A stretch of 52,541 nt of DNA from a virus, in IMG/VR virus record IMGVR_UViG_3300029258_002096, positions 1 to 52,541 of that record; one strand, 5' to 3'. The translations under genes were made by a program, and so were the position numbers. The notes beneath the pieces are model-generated. The model was not told where the DNA came from. It worked only from the letters and a program-made list of their open reading frames with translations, and ran no database searches. This document shows positions 33,843 to 41,030 of the stretch, one piece after another. The stretch's first letter is position 1, and every line of letters starts with the position of its first letter.

Positions 33843-35402
33843 GTGAAAAAACGATATTTACTTTTAGCGTTTATTCCATCTCTGCTTTTCGGGCAAACGA
33901 AATGGATTAGAAATTATGGCAGTTTGCCTTACGCTTGGACAAGCCAGACTTACGAAGAAGCTGTGCCGAGTGATGCTTTTACGTTGGTTGATTCGGCATC
34001 CATTAAATTCAGGCTTGCGGACAACGGAGCTTGGGAAGTAATCATTTTAGATGAAGATGGAAATACACACGCGATTGTAGATTCTATAGGTAATGTCGGT
34101 ATTGGGACTGATAGTCCAAACAATTTATTACATTTAGAAAAAGACCAAAATGCCGCTACTGTTTTAGAGATACAAAATAATGATTCTGGGTCAAGCGCTT
34201 ATGCTGGTATAGTTTTGGATTCTGATGGTGGAAATAACTCTATTATTTATCAGCCGAGTTCTGGTTATTCTGACTCTAATACTCAGGATAAACTTGTTTT
34301 GCAGGATTCAGATGGAATATTTATAAATACACCTTTTCCTGAATTTTATTCGTCTTCTGCAGCCAGGCCGTTAATATATTTTACTAATAATAATGATGAT
34401 AATAATTCAGCTTTATTTTATTTCCGTAAACTTTCAGATTCACCGGCAGACGGTGATTATCTTGGTCAATGGCGTTTTTATGGAAATGATTCTGGCTTGA
34501 ATGAGGACGATTTTGTTCAGATAGGGTTTAAAGCTTCTGATGTTACTAATGGGGATGAGGCTGGTCAAGAAACTCACTACATTGCTCATAATGGCACAGC
34601 ACGGAATTATTTTGAAATGAATGGTTATAATGGTTCTGTAAATCAAGGATATATTGTATTTAACGAAGATAGTTATGATGTAGATTTCAGGGTTGAGTCA
34701 GACAATGATGCCAATGCGTTATTTGTCCGAGGGAGTGATGGTAACGTCGGCATCGGGACAAACGCACCCGACAAAATACTTGAAATCAATGGAGCAAGCG
34801 GTGGGAATATACGCCTTACTTACAATGACGGTGATGGCAGTGCTACAAATTATGCGGACATTCAGGTCGGGAGCGATGGCGAGGTGTCTCTTACAACGGT
34901 TGATTCCGATGGAGCCGACGGAGATTTTACCCTATCCCTTGATGGTGATTTCAACGTAAATTCTCCGGTAACATCCGATGAAGAATTTACGTGGAATGTT
35001 GGAGCTTACGATTTTGTCACGGGGGGAACGTATATTGCAGCCGAGGCAGCCGTTCATCCAACCAATGCAAATGATCCTATCTATGCACCGCTCAATATTC
35101 CGTTTAATCAATTCAGCGGAACAGTTGTAATTGACCAAATCACTGTTTATTACAACACCGACGGAAACGGAGATGACTTTGATTTAGCCCTTGTCCGTAC
35201 CGATCAAGACGGAACGATTACAACTGACGAAGACGAAGACGATATTGGAAATGGAACTTCGGGAGCGCAAAACTCGACCTGCCTTGCTGCGGATTTAACA
35301 TTAACCGACTTTGCGTATTATATCGAAATAGATGTGAACAATACCGATACGAATACAGACGTAAAAATCTATCAGATAAAATTTGAAGCGCATTTGGAAT
35401 AA
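33843..35402 (+). CDS. Tail fibre-like protein with signal peptide
   Basis: 520 residues from GTG 33843, AAGGAGG upstream. Residues 1-18 form a signal peptide (KKRYLLLAFIPSLLFGQ|T). The central part has fibre-like elements: GNVGIGTDSPNNLLHLE and GNVGIGTNAPDKILEING, common in trimeric fibres. The C-terminal 130 residues are a beta domain (IDQITVYYNTDGNGDDFDL, YYIEIDVNNTDTNTDVKIY). The signal peptide again suggests export. It is the last gene of the tail module. Confidence 0.7.
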   Translation: MKKRYLLLAFIPSLLFGQTKWIRNYGSLPYAWTSQTYEEAVPSDAFTLVDSASIKFRLADNGAWEVIILDEDGNTHAIVDSIGNVGIGTDSPNNLLHLEKDQNAATVLEIQNNDSGSSAYAGIVLDSDGGNNSIIYQPSSGYSDSNTQDKLVLQDSDGIFINTPFPEFYSSSAARPLIYFTNNNDDNNSALFYFRKLSDSPADGDYLGQWRFYGNDSGLNEDDFVQIGFKASDVTNGDEAGQETHYIAHNGTARNYFEMNGYNGSVNQGYIVFNEDSYDVDFRVESDNDANALFVRGSDGNVGIGTNAPDKILEINGASGGNIRLTYNDGDGSATNYADIQVGSDGEVSLTTVDSDGADGDFTLSLDGDFNVNSPVTSDEEFTWNVGAYDFVTGGTYIAAEAAVHPTNANDPIYAPLNIPFNQFSGTVVIDQITVYYNTDGNGDDFDLALVRTDQDGTITTDEDEDDIGNGTSGAQNSTCLAADLTLTDFAYYIEIDVNNTDTNTDVKIYQIKFEAHLE

Positions 35403-35449
35403 ATCGCGCCAGAAGCGAAAATACCGCTAAAATCAATTGGAGGATGATT

Positions 35450-35665
35450 GTGGAAATAAAAGAAATATGGCCTGCGCTTGGTGCTCCTATTGTTGGTTTA
35501 ATAATGGGGATTTATCACAAATATATAATACACCCCCTATGTCAAAGAATTGATATTGTTGAAAAAGAAACTGTAAAACAAGGCGAAATGTTAGCTCGTA
35601 TAGACGAACGGACAGAATGGATTAAAAACATTCTTGATAAAAAATATAATGGCAAAAAAAGATAA
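35450..35665 (+). CDS. Membrane protein with coiled-coil tail, holin candidate
   Basis: 71 residues from GTG 35450, chosen because GGAGG (35439-35443) is six bases upstream, while an in-frame ATG at 35444 would abut it. One hydrophobic segment (about residues 7-25, WPALGAPIVGLIMGIYHKYI) precedes a coiled coil (IVEKETVKQGEMLARIDERT). The coil resembles XhlA-type holin accessory proteins with the order of parts reversed. A lysis role is plausible from position before the DUF5675 gene. Confidence 0.5.
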   Translation: MEIKEIWPALGAPIVGLIMGIYHKYIIHPLCQRIDIVEKETVKQGEMLARIDERTEWIKNILDKKYNGKKR

Positions 35666-35816
35666 AATAATTCGCATCCTTGCCAACGACCCCGATTTTG
35701 GCAATAACGATATTCGGGAAGAGATCGAAACCGTCCTTGAATATCATGGCTATTTCTTTAGAGCGGAAAAACGCAATGGCGATGAATGGGAAATGATATT
35801 TGTAAAAGGTGATTAA
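35649..35816 (+). CDS. Small hypothetical protein
   Basis: 55 residues from ATG 35649, overlapping the end of the membrane protein gene. Basic N-terminus and an alpha/beta outline (IIRILANDPDFGNNDIREEI, FRAEKRNGDEWEMIFVK). The stop overlaps the next ATG by one base. Function unknown. Confidence 0.5.
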   Translation: MAKKDKIIRILANDPDFGNNDIREEIETVLEYHGYFFRAEKRNGDEWEMIFVKGD

Positions 35817-36211
35817 TGATACTTAAAAGAATAGCTCAAAACAAACATGGAACTTTTGGAGTATTAATTGATAATAATATTCCCTTTGCCGTTACCCTTG
35901 AATTGCCGTGGAAAAATAATAAGCCGTTTGTTTCCTGTATCCCTGCCGGACATTATACCTGCCGACGGACTATCCGCTCAAATGGAATGCACACTTATAA
36001 GGTGATGAATGTTTTAAACAGAACATCTATATTATTTCATTGCGCAAATACGATAGACGATCTTCTGGGTTGTATCGGAATAGCAGAAGAATATGGAGAA
36101 TTAAACGGTAAACCCGCAGTCTTGTCAAGTGGGCGCGGATTTAAAGAATTTATGGAAAAATTAAATGGAATAGATAAATTTAAACTTGATATAATTGATT
36201 GCATTTTATAG
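35816..36211 (+). CDS. DUF5675 family protein, probable lysis gene
   Basis: 131 residues from ATG 35816. Typical DUF5675 features: FGVLIDNNIPFAVTLELPW near the start, IPAGHYTCRRT, ILFHCANTIDDLLGCIGIAE with conserved His-Cys region, and ALSS/VLSSGRGFKEFMEKL. Members often sit in phage lysis regions and may be peptidoglycan-active, though the reaction is not established. A terminator-like palindrome follows immediately. Confidence 0.75.
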   Translation: MILKRIAQNKHGTFGVLIDNNIPFAVTLELPWKNNKPFVSCIPAGHYTCRRTIRSNGMHTYKVMNVLNRTSILFHCANTIDDLLGCIGIAEEYGELNGKPAVLSSGRGFKEFMEKLNGIDKFKLDIIDCIL

Positions 36212-36229
36212 GTCACATGACCTATTTTT
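36209..36229 (+). terminator. Short palindrome with T tract after the lysis gene
   Basis: TAGGTC-ACAT-GACCTA followed by TTTTTC. The stem is only six base pairs, so it may act as a terminator or an operator. It separates the tail/lysis operon from the next promoter. Confidence 0.55.
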
Positions 36230-36232
36230 CGC

Positions 36233-36261
36233 TTGACTTTTAAAACATCTTTTTGTATATT
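36233..36261 (+). promoter_or_regulatory. Sigma70-type promoter
   Basis: TTGACT at 36233-36238, 17-base spacer, TATATT at 36256-36261. The expected start of transcription, near 36268, coincides with an ATG. The same hexamers and spacing occur at 42254-42282. Confidence 0.75.
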
Positions 36262-36267
36262 CCAAAC

Positions 36268-36357
36268 ATGCAGGGAGAGGGAAGAAAACACAAGGCCAGA
36301 ATCGGTGAGTCGTTAAGCGTCTCGGCAGATTCTGGTTTTTTTGTTTTGGGGGAATAA
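36268..36357 (+). CDS. Leader peptide ORF through an intrinsic terminator
   Basis: 29 codons from ATG 36268 to TAA 36355-36357. The ATG lies about seven bases after the -10 box, so the mRNA may be leaderless. The ORF runs through the terminator hairpin at 36296-36342, and its stop overlaps the ATG of the membrane protein at 36357 by one base. GGGGG inside the last codons serves as ribosome binding site for the next gene. The arrangement suggests translation-controlled attenuation. The peptide may have no role beyond regulation. Confidence 0.5.
   Translation: MQGEGRKHKARIGESLSVSADSGFFVLGE
36296..36347 (+). terminator. Intrinsic terminator/attenuator just before a gene start
   Basis: Stem CCAGAATC (36296-36303) with GATTCTGG (36328-36335), partial inner pairing GAG/CTC, then seven T and GTTTT. 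It ends about 10 bases before ATG 36357 and about 75 bases after the promoter. Confidence 0.75.
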
Positions 36358-36518
36358 TGAAATTTTCCCACTATATTTTTTGCCTGACTCTGGGCCTACC
36401 CGTGACATTACTTGTTTTATGGCTTGGTTTCTTTTTTTATCTCTGGCTTATCTGGCCTCCGTGGAGACGGGTAGAGAAAGCAACGTGGAGGGATTACTGG
36501 CCTTTAGAGGGGGAGTAA
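36357..36518 (+). CDS. Small membrane protein (53 aa)
   Basis: From ATG 36357, GGGGGAA upstream. One or two hydrophobic segments (IFCLTLGLPVTLLVLWLGFF, then YLWLIW) followed by a basic/aromatic tail (PPWRRVEKATWRDYWPLE). First gene of the 36.3-39.8 kb operon. Could be a second holin or an inner membrane factor; not recognised. Confidence 0.6.
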   Translation: MKFSHYIFCLTLGLPVTLLVLWLGFFFYLWLIWPPWRRVEKATWRDYWPLEGE

Positions 36519-36519
36519 C

Positions 36520-37056
36520 GTGAACAAGTCGAGTAAATTGTTAGCCTGCCCCGATGATTTGGTGAATGAACATTGGGATTATATAGAGAAAGTATTAGAG
36601 AATTATGCAGGCAAACCAATGTATTTACACATGATTGAATTTCATTATAAAACCGCCTTTAAACATGGTTGGAAACATGCCATACAAGAAAAGGCAGGCT
36701 TACGTGCCACAAGAGAGGAAGGTGACGTGACAGTAGACGAATTAACGGATTATGCATATAAAGATTTAGACGAGTATGAAAAAATTGTCGGATTTGAAAC
36801 AAATGAATCTTTCAGAATTGGTTGGACGATGGCACGGATAACAAATAAACAATTGAAGATACCAACGGACACAGAAAGGCTCGACTGGCTGGAAGAACAG
36901 TATGGGCTTCACAGGGAAGTCGAAATTACCTATGTAGTCGATGGGTACGAGATTGAATTCACCCATGACGGTAACCCGACGGACGGTAAGCGATACCACG
37001 GGAGGACGCTTCACGAGGCGATAGACGCGGCGAAAAGGGGGCAGCTGGATAAATGA
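36520..37056 (+). CDS. Hypothetical phage protein
   Basis: 178 residues from GTG 36520 with GAGGGGGAG upstream. N-terminal helical part (HWDYIEKVLENYAGKPMYLH, FKHGWKHAIQEKA); C-terminal part RLDWLEEQYGLHREVEITYV, DGYEIEFTHDGNP, RTLHEAIDAAKRG. This C-terminal layout recurs in many phage accessory proteins. Function unknown. Stop overlaps the next ATG. Confidence 0.6.
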   Translation: MNKSSKLLACPDDLVNEHWDYIEKVLENYAGKPMYLHMIEFHYKTAFKHGWKHAIQEKAGLRATREEGDVTVDELTDYAYKDLDEYEKIVGFETNESFRIGWTMARITNKQLKIPTDTERLDWLEEQYGLHREVEITYVVDGYEIEFTHDGNPTDGKRYHGRTLHEAIDAAKRGQLDK

Positions 37057-37229
37057 AATTATATAAAGTACCCAATCACAGGGCGAGTAAGATTCAGGTG
37101 GTGGAATCATCGTCGCCCCCATCCGTTTGTTCTGTGTGCTGTGGTACGCCCGTCGTGGTGCGAGGACACACGACACATTGGTATGAGTGCCAGAAGTGCG
37201 GTAAGGCATGTGACACACAGAACGGTTAA
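37053..37229 (+). CDS. Zinc-ribbon protein (58 aa)
   Basis: From ATG 37053 overlapping the previous stop. CSVCCG and CQKCG pairs with an intervening HTTHWYE. A treble-clef or zinc-ribbon fold is likely. GC content is higher than surrounding genes. Function unknown. Confidence 0.6.
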   Translation: MKLYKVPNHRASKIQVVESSSPPSVCSVCCGTPVVVRGHTTHWYECQKCGKACDTQNG

Positions 37230-37246
37230 TAATAAAAGGAGTAAAC

Positions 37247-37348
37247 TTGAAAATGAACCGTAACAAAATATTCTATATTTACCTTTGTGCATTTGTTATT
37301 ATAAGTTTCATCATACTAATCCTACAAGGAAAAGTTCCTAACTGGTAA
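37247..37348 (+). CDS. Single-span membrane peptide (33 aa)
   Basis: TTG 37247 is spaced six bases from AAGGAG; ATG 37253 is an alternative. A basic N-terminus, a hydrophobic span (FYIYLCAFVIISFIILIL) and a short tail. The good ribosome binding site argues it is real. Confidence 0.5.
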   Translation: MKMNRNKIFYIYLCAFVIISFIILILQGKVPNW

Positions 37349-37374
37349 AATAAAAAAAGGGGGGGGCACTAAAC

Positions 37375-37728
37375 ATGAAAAGAGTATATGTGGCAGGGTC
37401 TTATTCTTCTAACAACGTTATACAGATTTTAGATAATATCCGTGAGGGAGTCCGGTTAAGCACAGAAGTTTTACTTGCTGGCTATGCTCCGTTTTCGCCC
37501 TGGCTTGATTATCATTTTCAGTTGATGCTTAGGCCTGGCGAAAAACTAACGATTGACGATTATTACAAATATTCTCTTGCGTGGCTGATAAAAGCCGATG
37601 CCATTCTCATTGTTCCCAACAGCGATAATTCGGTCGGTACGCAAAACGAAATTGAAATTGCACATGAATACAATATTCCGGTTTTCCATAGTCTTGAAAA
37701 ACTCAACGAATATTTCCATAGGACGTGA
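37375..37728 (+). CDS. DUF4406-like / nucleoside 2-deoxyribosyltransferase-like protein
   Basis: 117 residues, G-rich ribosome binding site at 37361-37368. RVYVAGSYSS at the N-terminus, LAGYAPFSPWLDYHF, LAWLIKADAILIVPNSDNSV and GTQNEIEIAHEYNIPVFHSL match the Rossmann-like layout of this superfamily, with a Glu in the position of the nucleophile (NEIEIA). It may act on nucleotides. The reaction here is not known. Confidence 0.7.
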   Translation: MKRVYVAGSYSSNNVIQILDNIREGVRLSTEVLLAGYAPFSPWLDYHFQLMLRPGEKLTIDDYYKYSLAWLIKADAILIVPNSDNSVGTQNEIEIAHEYNIPVFHSLEKLNEYFHRT

Positions 37729-37731
37729 TAG

Positions 37732-38583
37732 ATGAAGCGTACCAATAAAATAAATAATATAGTTGTTATATCAGATATACATGCGGGTTGTCAGTTAGGG
37801 CTTTGTCCTCCAGGGGCGATCAAATTAGATAACAGTGGTCATTATCATGCTTCTAAATTTCAAAGGGCCTCGTGGAAGGCGTGGATGGAATGGTGGGAAG
37901 AATCAGTACCGATGTTAACAAGGGAGGAGGATTATATAATAGTTGTTAATGGCGATATGGTTGAGGGTAGACACCACCAAGCAACAACAACTATCAGTAA
38001 TAATCTTTCGATCCACTCAAAAATAGCAAGAAAGATCATGGAGCCTATTCTATTAAAAAAGAAATGTAAGGGATATTATCATATAAGAGGAACCGAAGCA
38101 CATGTCGGATTGTCGGCAGAAAATGAAGAAAAACTTGCCGAAAATTTAGAGGCAATGCAAGACGAAGAAACCAGGAATTATTCACGGTGGGAAATGTGGA
38201 CAAGACTCGATAAAGCACTTATACATTTTACTCATCATGTTGGCACAACGTCAAGTAGCAGTTACGAATCAACTGCCGTATTCAAAGAATTAGTTGAAGC
38301 ATATAATGAGGCGGGGCGGTGGAAAGATGAACCGCCGGACGTCGTTGTAAGAAGCCATCGGCACAGAGCAATATATATCGGGCTGCCAGCTGGAAAGGGA
38401 ATGGGTCTATCCTGCGTAACTCCAGGCTGGCAGTTAAAGACTCCCTTTGTTTATAAGCAAGCACTTGGCAAGGCATCGACTCCTCATGTCGGGGGTTGCG
38501 TAATCCGCACGGGAGACGAGGATGAAGTGTATGTCCGCTATCGAACATGGAAAATGAAAAGACCCAAAGAGGTTGTATTGTGA
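37732..38583 (+). CDS. Calcineurin-like metallophosphoesterase
   Basis: 283 residues. Metal-binding motifs in order: ISDIHAG (residues 13-19), NGDMVEG (73-79), GTEAHVG (about 120, in place of GNH), HFTHHVG (about 165) and SHRHR (about 212). The family uses two metals to cut phosphoesters in nucleic acids or nucleotides. The GNH motif is replaced by GTEAH, common in phage members. It could process DNA or host RNA; substrate unknown. Confidence 0.8.
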   Translation: MKRTNKINNIVVISDIHAGCQLGLCPPGAIKLDNSGHYHASKFQRASWKAWMEWWEESVPMLTREEDYIIVVNGDMVEGRHHQATTTISNNLSIHSKIARKIMEPILLKKKCKGYYHIRGTEAHVGLSAENEEKLAENLEAMQDEETRNYSRWEMWTRLDKALIHFTHHVGTTSSSSYESTAVFKELVEAYNEAGRWKDEPPDVVVRSHRHRAIYIGLPAGKGMGLSCVTPGWQLKTPFVYKQALGKASTPHVGGCVIRTGDEDEVYVRYRTWKMKRPKEVVL

Positions 38584-38813
38584 AAGAATTAGCTATTTCC
38601 GAAGCCGAATGGCAAGCAGAGATAGATCGCTTGCGTTGCCAGAAAAATAAAAGAATATGGACAAAAGAACAAGAAAAAATTTTGTTATATGCAAGAGACA
38701 AAGAAAACCCGGTGTCTTGGGACAACTTAATAGAATATTGGAAAAAGAGGGGTTGGGGAGGCATTGCACAAAACACATTGAAAAATAAATACGAGGAATT
38801 ACACAAAAAATGA
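38580..38813 (+). CDS. Myb-like helix-turn-helix protein
   Basis: 77 residues from GTG 38580, overlapping the previous stop. Residues about 22-75 (RIWTKEQEKILLYARDKENP, VSWDNLIEYWKKRGWGGIAQ, NTLKNKYEEL) look like a Myb/SANT or resolvase-type HTH. It may be a regulator. Overlaps the next gene by four bases. Confidence 0.6.
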   Translation: MKELAISEAEWQAEIDRLRCQKNKRIWTKEQEKILLYARDKENPVSWDNLIEYWKKRGWGGIAQNTLKNKYEELHKK

Positions 38814-39016
38814 AGTTAATATTATCACCAAAGGATAACATCAATAAAATCGAATTACAGGGAGTGAAAACCTACTGCCAAGGCCAAGAAGGAAATACTG
38901 TTCTTGTGATATTCGAGGATGGACGTGCAAGGAATTACCCCATGTGCCATTTGTGGTATTGGGAAGGTCAAGTGCCGGCAAGCGAGGGACGGTCAAAGCC
39001 CCCCAAACAGGGGTGA
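38810..39016 (+). CDS. Small hypothetical protein
   Basis: 68 residues, start overlapping the previous stop (ATGA). A beta barrel-like outline (KIELQGVKTYCQGQEGNTVL, VIFEDGRARNYPMCHLWYW), as in small SH3-like phage proteins; Ser/Pro/Lys-rich tail. Function unknown. Confidence 0.55.
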   Translation: MKLILSPKDNINKIELQGVKTYCQGQEGNTVLVIFEDGRARNYPMCHLWYWEGQVPASEGRSKPPKQG

Positions 39017-39063
39017 AATATTACATCAGCATTTTATAATGTGTTACATCTTGAGGTAACAAA

Positions 39064-39459
39064 ATGACCCCTCAAAATGAAATAAAACGACATGGTAAAT
39101 GGCAAGGTGAACCACCGTTTGTCGAGGAAGTAGAGACGACCGATTTACCGAAGCAGGAGGGGGTCGGATTTTTTGCAAAGCTATGGATGAAACTCAATTA
39201 TAAAAAGGCATATATCGGTTTAGGATTAATGGCAAGCGGAAAACTTTTACAGGGAATAGGACTATTGGGTTTACCCTTCCTCGTCCCTATTGGAGAAGGT
39301 GTTTTTTATACGGGAAGCGCAGTTTTGGGGGGTGGGGTTTTACACAAAGTTTTTAAAGCTGAGAAAGAAGTCAAGGGAAAAACAGATGGAAATCCGTGGT
39401 GGGAGAGGTTGTTGTTTTTGTTAATTGAAACTTTAAAACAATTCAAGAAAGCGAGGTGA
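39064..39459 (+). CDS. Membrane protein with one hydrophobic hairpin
   Basis: 131 residues, TTGAGGT upstream. Hydrophobic region at about residues 52-95 (KAYIGLGLMASGKLLQGIGL, LGLPFLVPIGEGVFYTGSAV) and a C-terminal amphipathic helix (ERLLFLLIETLKQFKKAR). It may be a holin or envelope factor, but the family is not recognised. Confidence 0.55.
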   Translation: MTPQNEIKRHGKWQGEPPFVEEVETTDLPKQEGVGFFAKLWMKLNYKKAYIGLGLMASGKLLQGIGLLGLPFLVPIGEGVFYTGSAVLGGGVLHKVFKAEKEVKGKTDGNPWWERLLFLLIETLKQFKKAR

Positions 39460-39464
39460 AGAAA

Positions 39465-39806
39465 ATGGGTATCGAAAACATCAAAGAAATTGTCAAGTTC
39501 GTAGGAGAGTTCGTCAAAGCAATGGTGAAAACCCTTGAAGACGAACATTTCAGCTTTACCGATCTTCCGTATTTCGCAACGGCAGGAAAAGCCCTTTCCG
39601 CGGCAATCAAGGGAATCGGTGATGTATCAGCCGAATTTGGGGATATGGATGAAACCGAACGTGCCGAGATTATTGCCTTTGTCAAAGATGAATTTGATCT
39701 CCCGGACGATGAGGTTGAAGAATTTATCGAGAAGGTATTTCGGGCCGGAATCTATATCGCAGATGCCTTTACATACGGCTTGGAAGTTTTCGGCAAAGAA
39801 AAATAA
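39465..39806 (+). CDS. Small acidic helical protein
   Basis: 113 residues from ATG 39465 (GAGGTG spaced seven bases); GTG 39456 is an alternative. Helical and acidic (IKEIVKFVGEFVKAMVKTLE, DEFDLPDDEVEEFIEKVFRA). Last gene before a strong terminator. Function unknown. Confidence 0.6.
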   Translation: MGIENIKEIVKFVGEFVKAMVKTLEDEHFSFTDLPYFATAGKALSAAIKGIGDVSAEFGDMDETERAEIIAFVKDEFDLPDDEVEEFIEKVFRAGIYIADAFTYGLEVFGKEK

Positions 39807-39831
39807 TCTTTCCATCCCTCCCCCCCCGCAG

Positions 39832-39863
39832 GGCCAGTCTTTCGAGGCTGGCCTTGTTGTTTT
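39832..39863 (+). terminator. Strong intrinsic terminator
   Basis: GGCCAGTCT-TTCG-AGGCTGGCC, a nine-base stem with a stable TTCG loop, followed by TTGTTGTTTT. Ends the 36.3-39.8 kb operon. Confidence 0.85.
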
Positions 39864-39865
39864 AG

Positions 39866-39893
39866 ATCGTTTTGTTGATGTTAACAAAACGAT
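39866..39893. promoter_or_regulatory. 11-bp inverted repeat, operator candidate
   Basis: ATCGTTTTGTT-gatgtt-AACAAAACGAT, perfect arms with a six-base spacer, directly downstream of the terminator. No T tract follows, so it is more likely a protein-binding site than a second terminator. Confidence 0.5.
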
Positions 39894-39908
39894 GAAAACC
39901 GCAAAAAG

Positions 39909-40005
39909 TGTATCATCCGTGAAATCTGTTCAAAATGATACAACTGACCTTACTATAATGAATATATATACTTATCAAATATTATACATTTTTAATTGTG
40001 TATCA
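39909..40005. promoter_or_regulatory. Repeated TGTATCA boxes around a TATAAT element
   Basis: TGTATCAT at 39909-39916, its inverted copy ATGATACA at 39935-39942 and a third copy TGTATCA at 39999-40005 flank a TATAAT at 39954-39959, which has only a poor -35 (TTCAAA, 19-base spacing). This looks like a repressor-controlled promoter for the operon starting at 40150. The gap 39807-40149 (343 bases) contains no gene that I can support. Confidence 0.45.
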
Positions 40006-40149
40006 AGTTGAGACAATTTTGATATATACATAAAAAGTGTTATTCGTAAGTATATAAAAAACAACAGCAAAATTGTTTTGGTACGGTATTTGTAATAGAT
40101 ATAAATGAACGCATAAGAGATAAACAAACCCCAAAAGTTGGAGGAAAAA

Positions 40150-40536
40150 ATGGAAACCGTGACAAGTAACGACCCAAATGTCAGACTCACGATTAAAACG
40201 AACATCCAATTTAAAACCCTCGACGAAACCAAGCTCGACACAATCAAGCCTGTTGAACTGGCAAATGCTTTCCGGGCACTTGCCAATGGTATTATCGGTA
40301 GTTCTATGTATCTTTCGTCTGTCGGCGGCAAACCATGTGGCGTACCGACTCAGACACCGACTACATTGGCCTCCGCAAATATTGGCGACGGTCTGGTTGG
40401 CATCACACGGTTGGAACCCGGCCAATACCAGCTTACCATCAAGCGCGTCGTGGAGGCAGAATGTTACCATAATGGCAGTATCTCGCGCAGCCACAAGGCC
40501 GTCCACACGGATGACGGATGGCAGAAAGTGGGGTGA
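40150..40536 (+). CDS. Hypothetical protein
   Basis: 128 residues from ATG 40150, TTGGAGGA six bases upstream. Thr/Val-rich N-terminus (VRLTIKTNIQFKTLDETKLD), a helix (VELANAFRALANGIIG), and a beta-rich C-terminus (GVPTQTPTTLASANIGDGL, RLEPGQYQLTIKRVVEAECY). First gene after the regulatory gap. No family recognised. Confidence 0.6.
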   Translation: METVTSNDPNVRLTIKTNIQFKTLDETKLDTIKPVELANAFRALANGIIGSSMYLSSVGGKPCGVPTQTPTTLASANIGDGLVGITRLEPGQYQLTIKRVVEAECYHNGSISRSHKAVHTDDGWQKVG

Positions 40537-40627
40537 ACTATACAAGAGGGTTCTGGAGGAAATCAAAACTTGGCCTCCAGAGAGATTCACTCCCGAAGGT
40601 TGGCAGTATCACGACTGGAGAAAATGA
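40511..40627 (+). CDS. Small Trp-rich protein (38 aa)
   Basis: ATG 40511 to TGA 40625-40627, overlapping the previous gene by 26 bases in another frame. The sequence KWGELYKRVLEEIKTWPPER then PEGWQYHDW is protein-like and ends one base before the next start. The ribosome binding site is weak. Function unknown. Confidence 0.45.
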   Translation: MTDGRKWGELYKRVLEEIKTWPPERFTPEGWQYHDWRK

Positions 40628-40628
40628 C

Positions 40629-41030
40629 ATGCGACTCTGGCACGAAGATATAATCGATAAGCTACCAGACCGTAAAACGTCTGGCGATCCCAAGAAAAGC
40701 CAGTTGAATGGCCTGCATCGAGAATGCTGTGGAATGCGTGGAAAGGGCTGGGGCAAGAAAGGCGGAGTCGTCGGGTATGTCTGGAAATATCCCTACGCAT
40801 ATCTTTATTTGTATCATAAAAAAGTTATGCATGAATTGTTATGTCGGGGTTATAATATAGATAGACGTTGGCTTGATTCCTTTTATCGAGGGAAAAAACT
40901 GGGTTATGATTATTCACTCGAAATATCTGGACACTTAAAGTTTGACAGAACGCCTATTTTCCCAGAACACGACGAAGCCTATTTGCAAGAATGTATAGAC
41001 AACCTTAGAAAGAAAGGAGTAGAATTATGA
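40629..41030 (+). CDS. Pyrimidine-dimer DNA glycosylase-like protein (TIGR02328 type)
   Basis: 133 residues from ATG 40629. The start [14 protein letters not shown] and [15 protein letters not shown], then [35 protein letters not shown] and [19 protein letters not shown] match the TIGR02328 / pyrimidine dimer DNA glycosylase-related family. A short insert (about [12 protein letters not shown]) sits between LPD and the HRECC motif, where family members as I recall them have a shorter LPRQQLLGQ-like link. T4 endonuclease V acts on UV dimers; activity here is unproven. Confidence 0.8.
   Translation: MRLWHEDIIDKLPDRKTSGDPKKSQLNGLHRECCGMRGKGWGKKGGVVGYVWKYPYAYLYLYHKKVMHELLCRGYNIDRRWLDSFYRGKKLGYDYSLEISGHLKFDRTPIFPEHDEAYLQECIDNLRKKGVEL

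Noticed and set aside
36341-36523. 60-codon ORF overlapping the membrane protein gene
   Set aside because: The ATG at 36357 in another frame has the ribosome binding site, the coupling to the leader ORF and a clear membrane segment.
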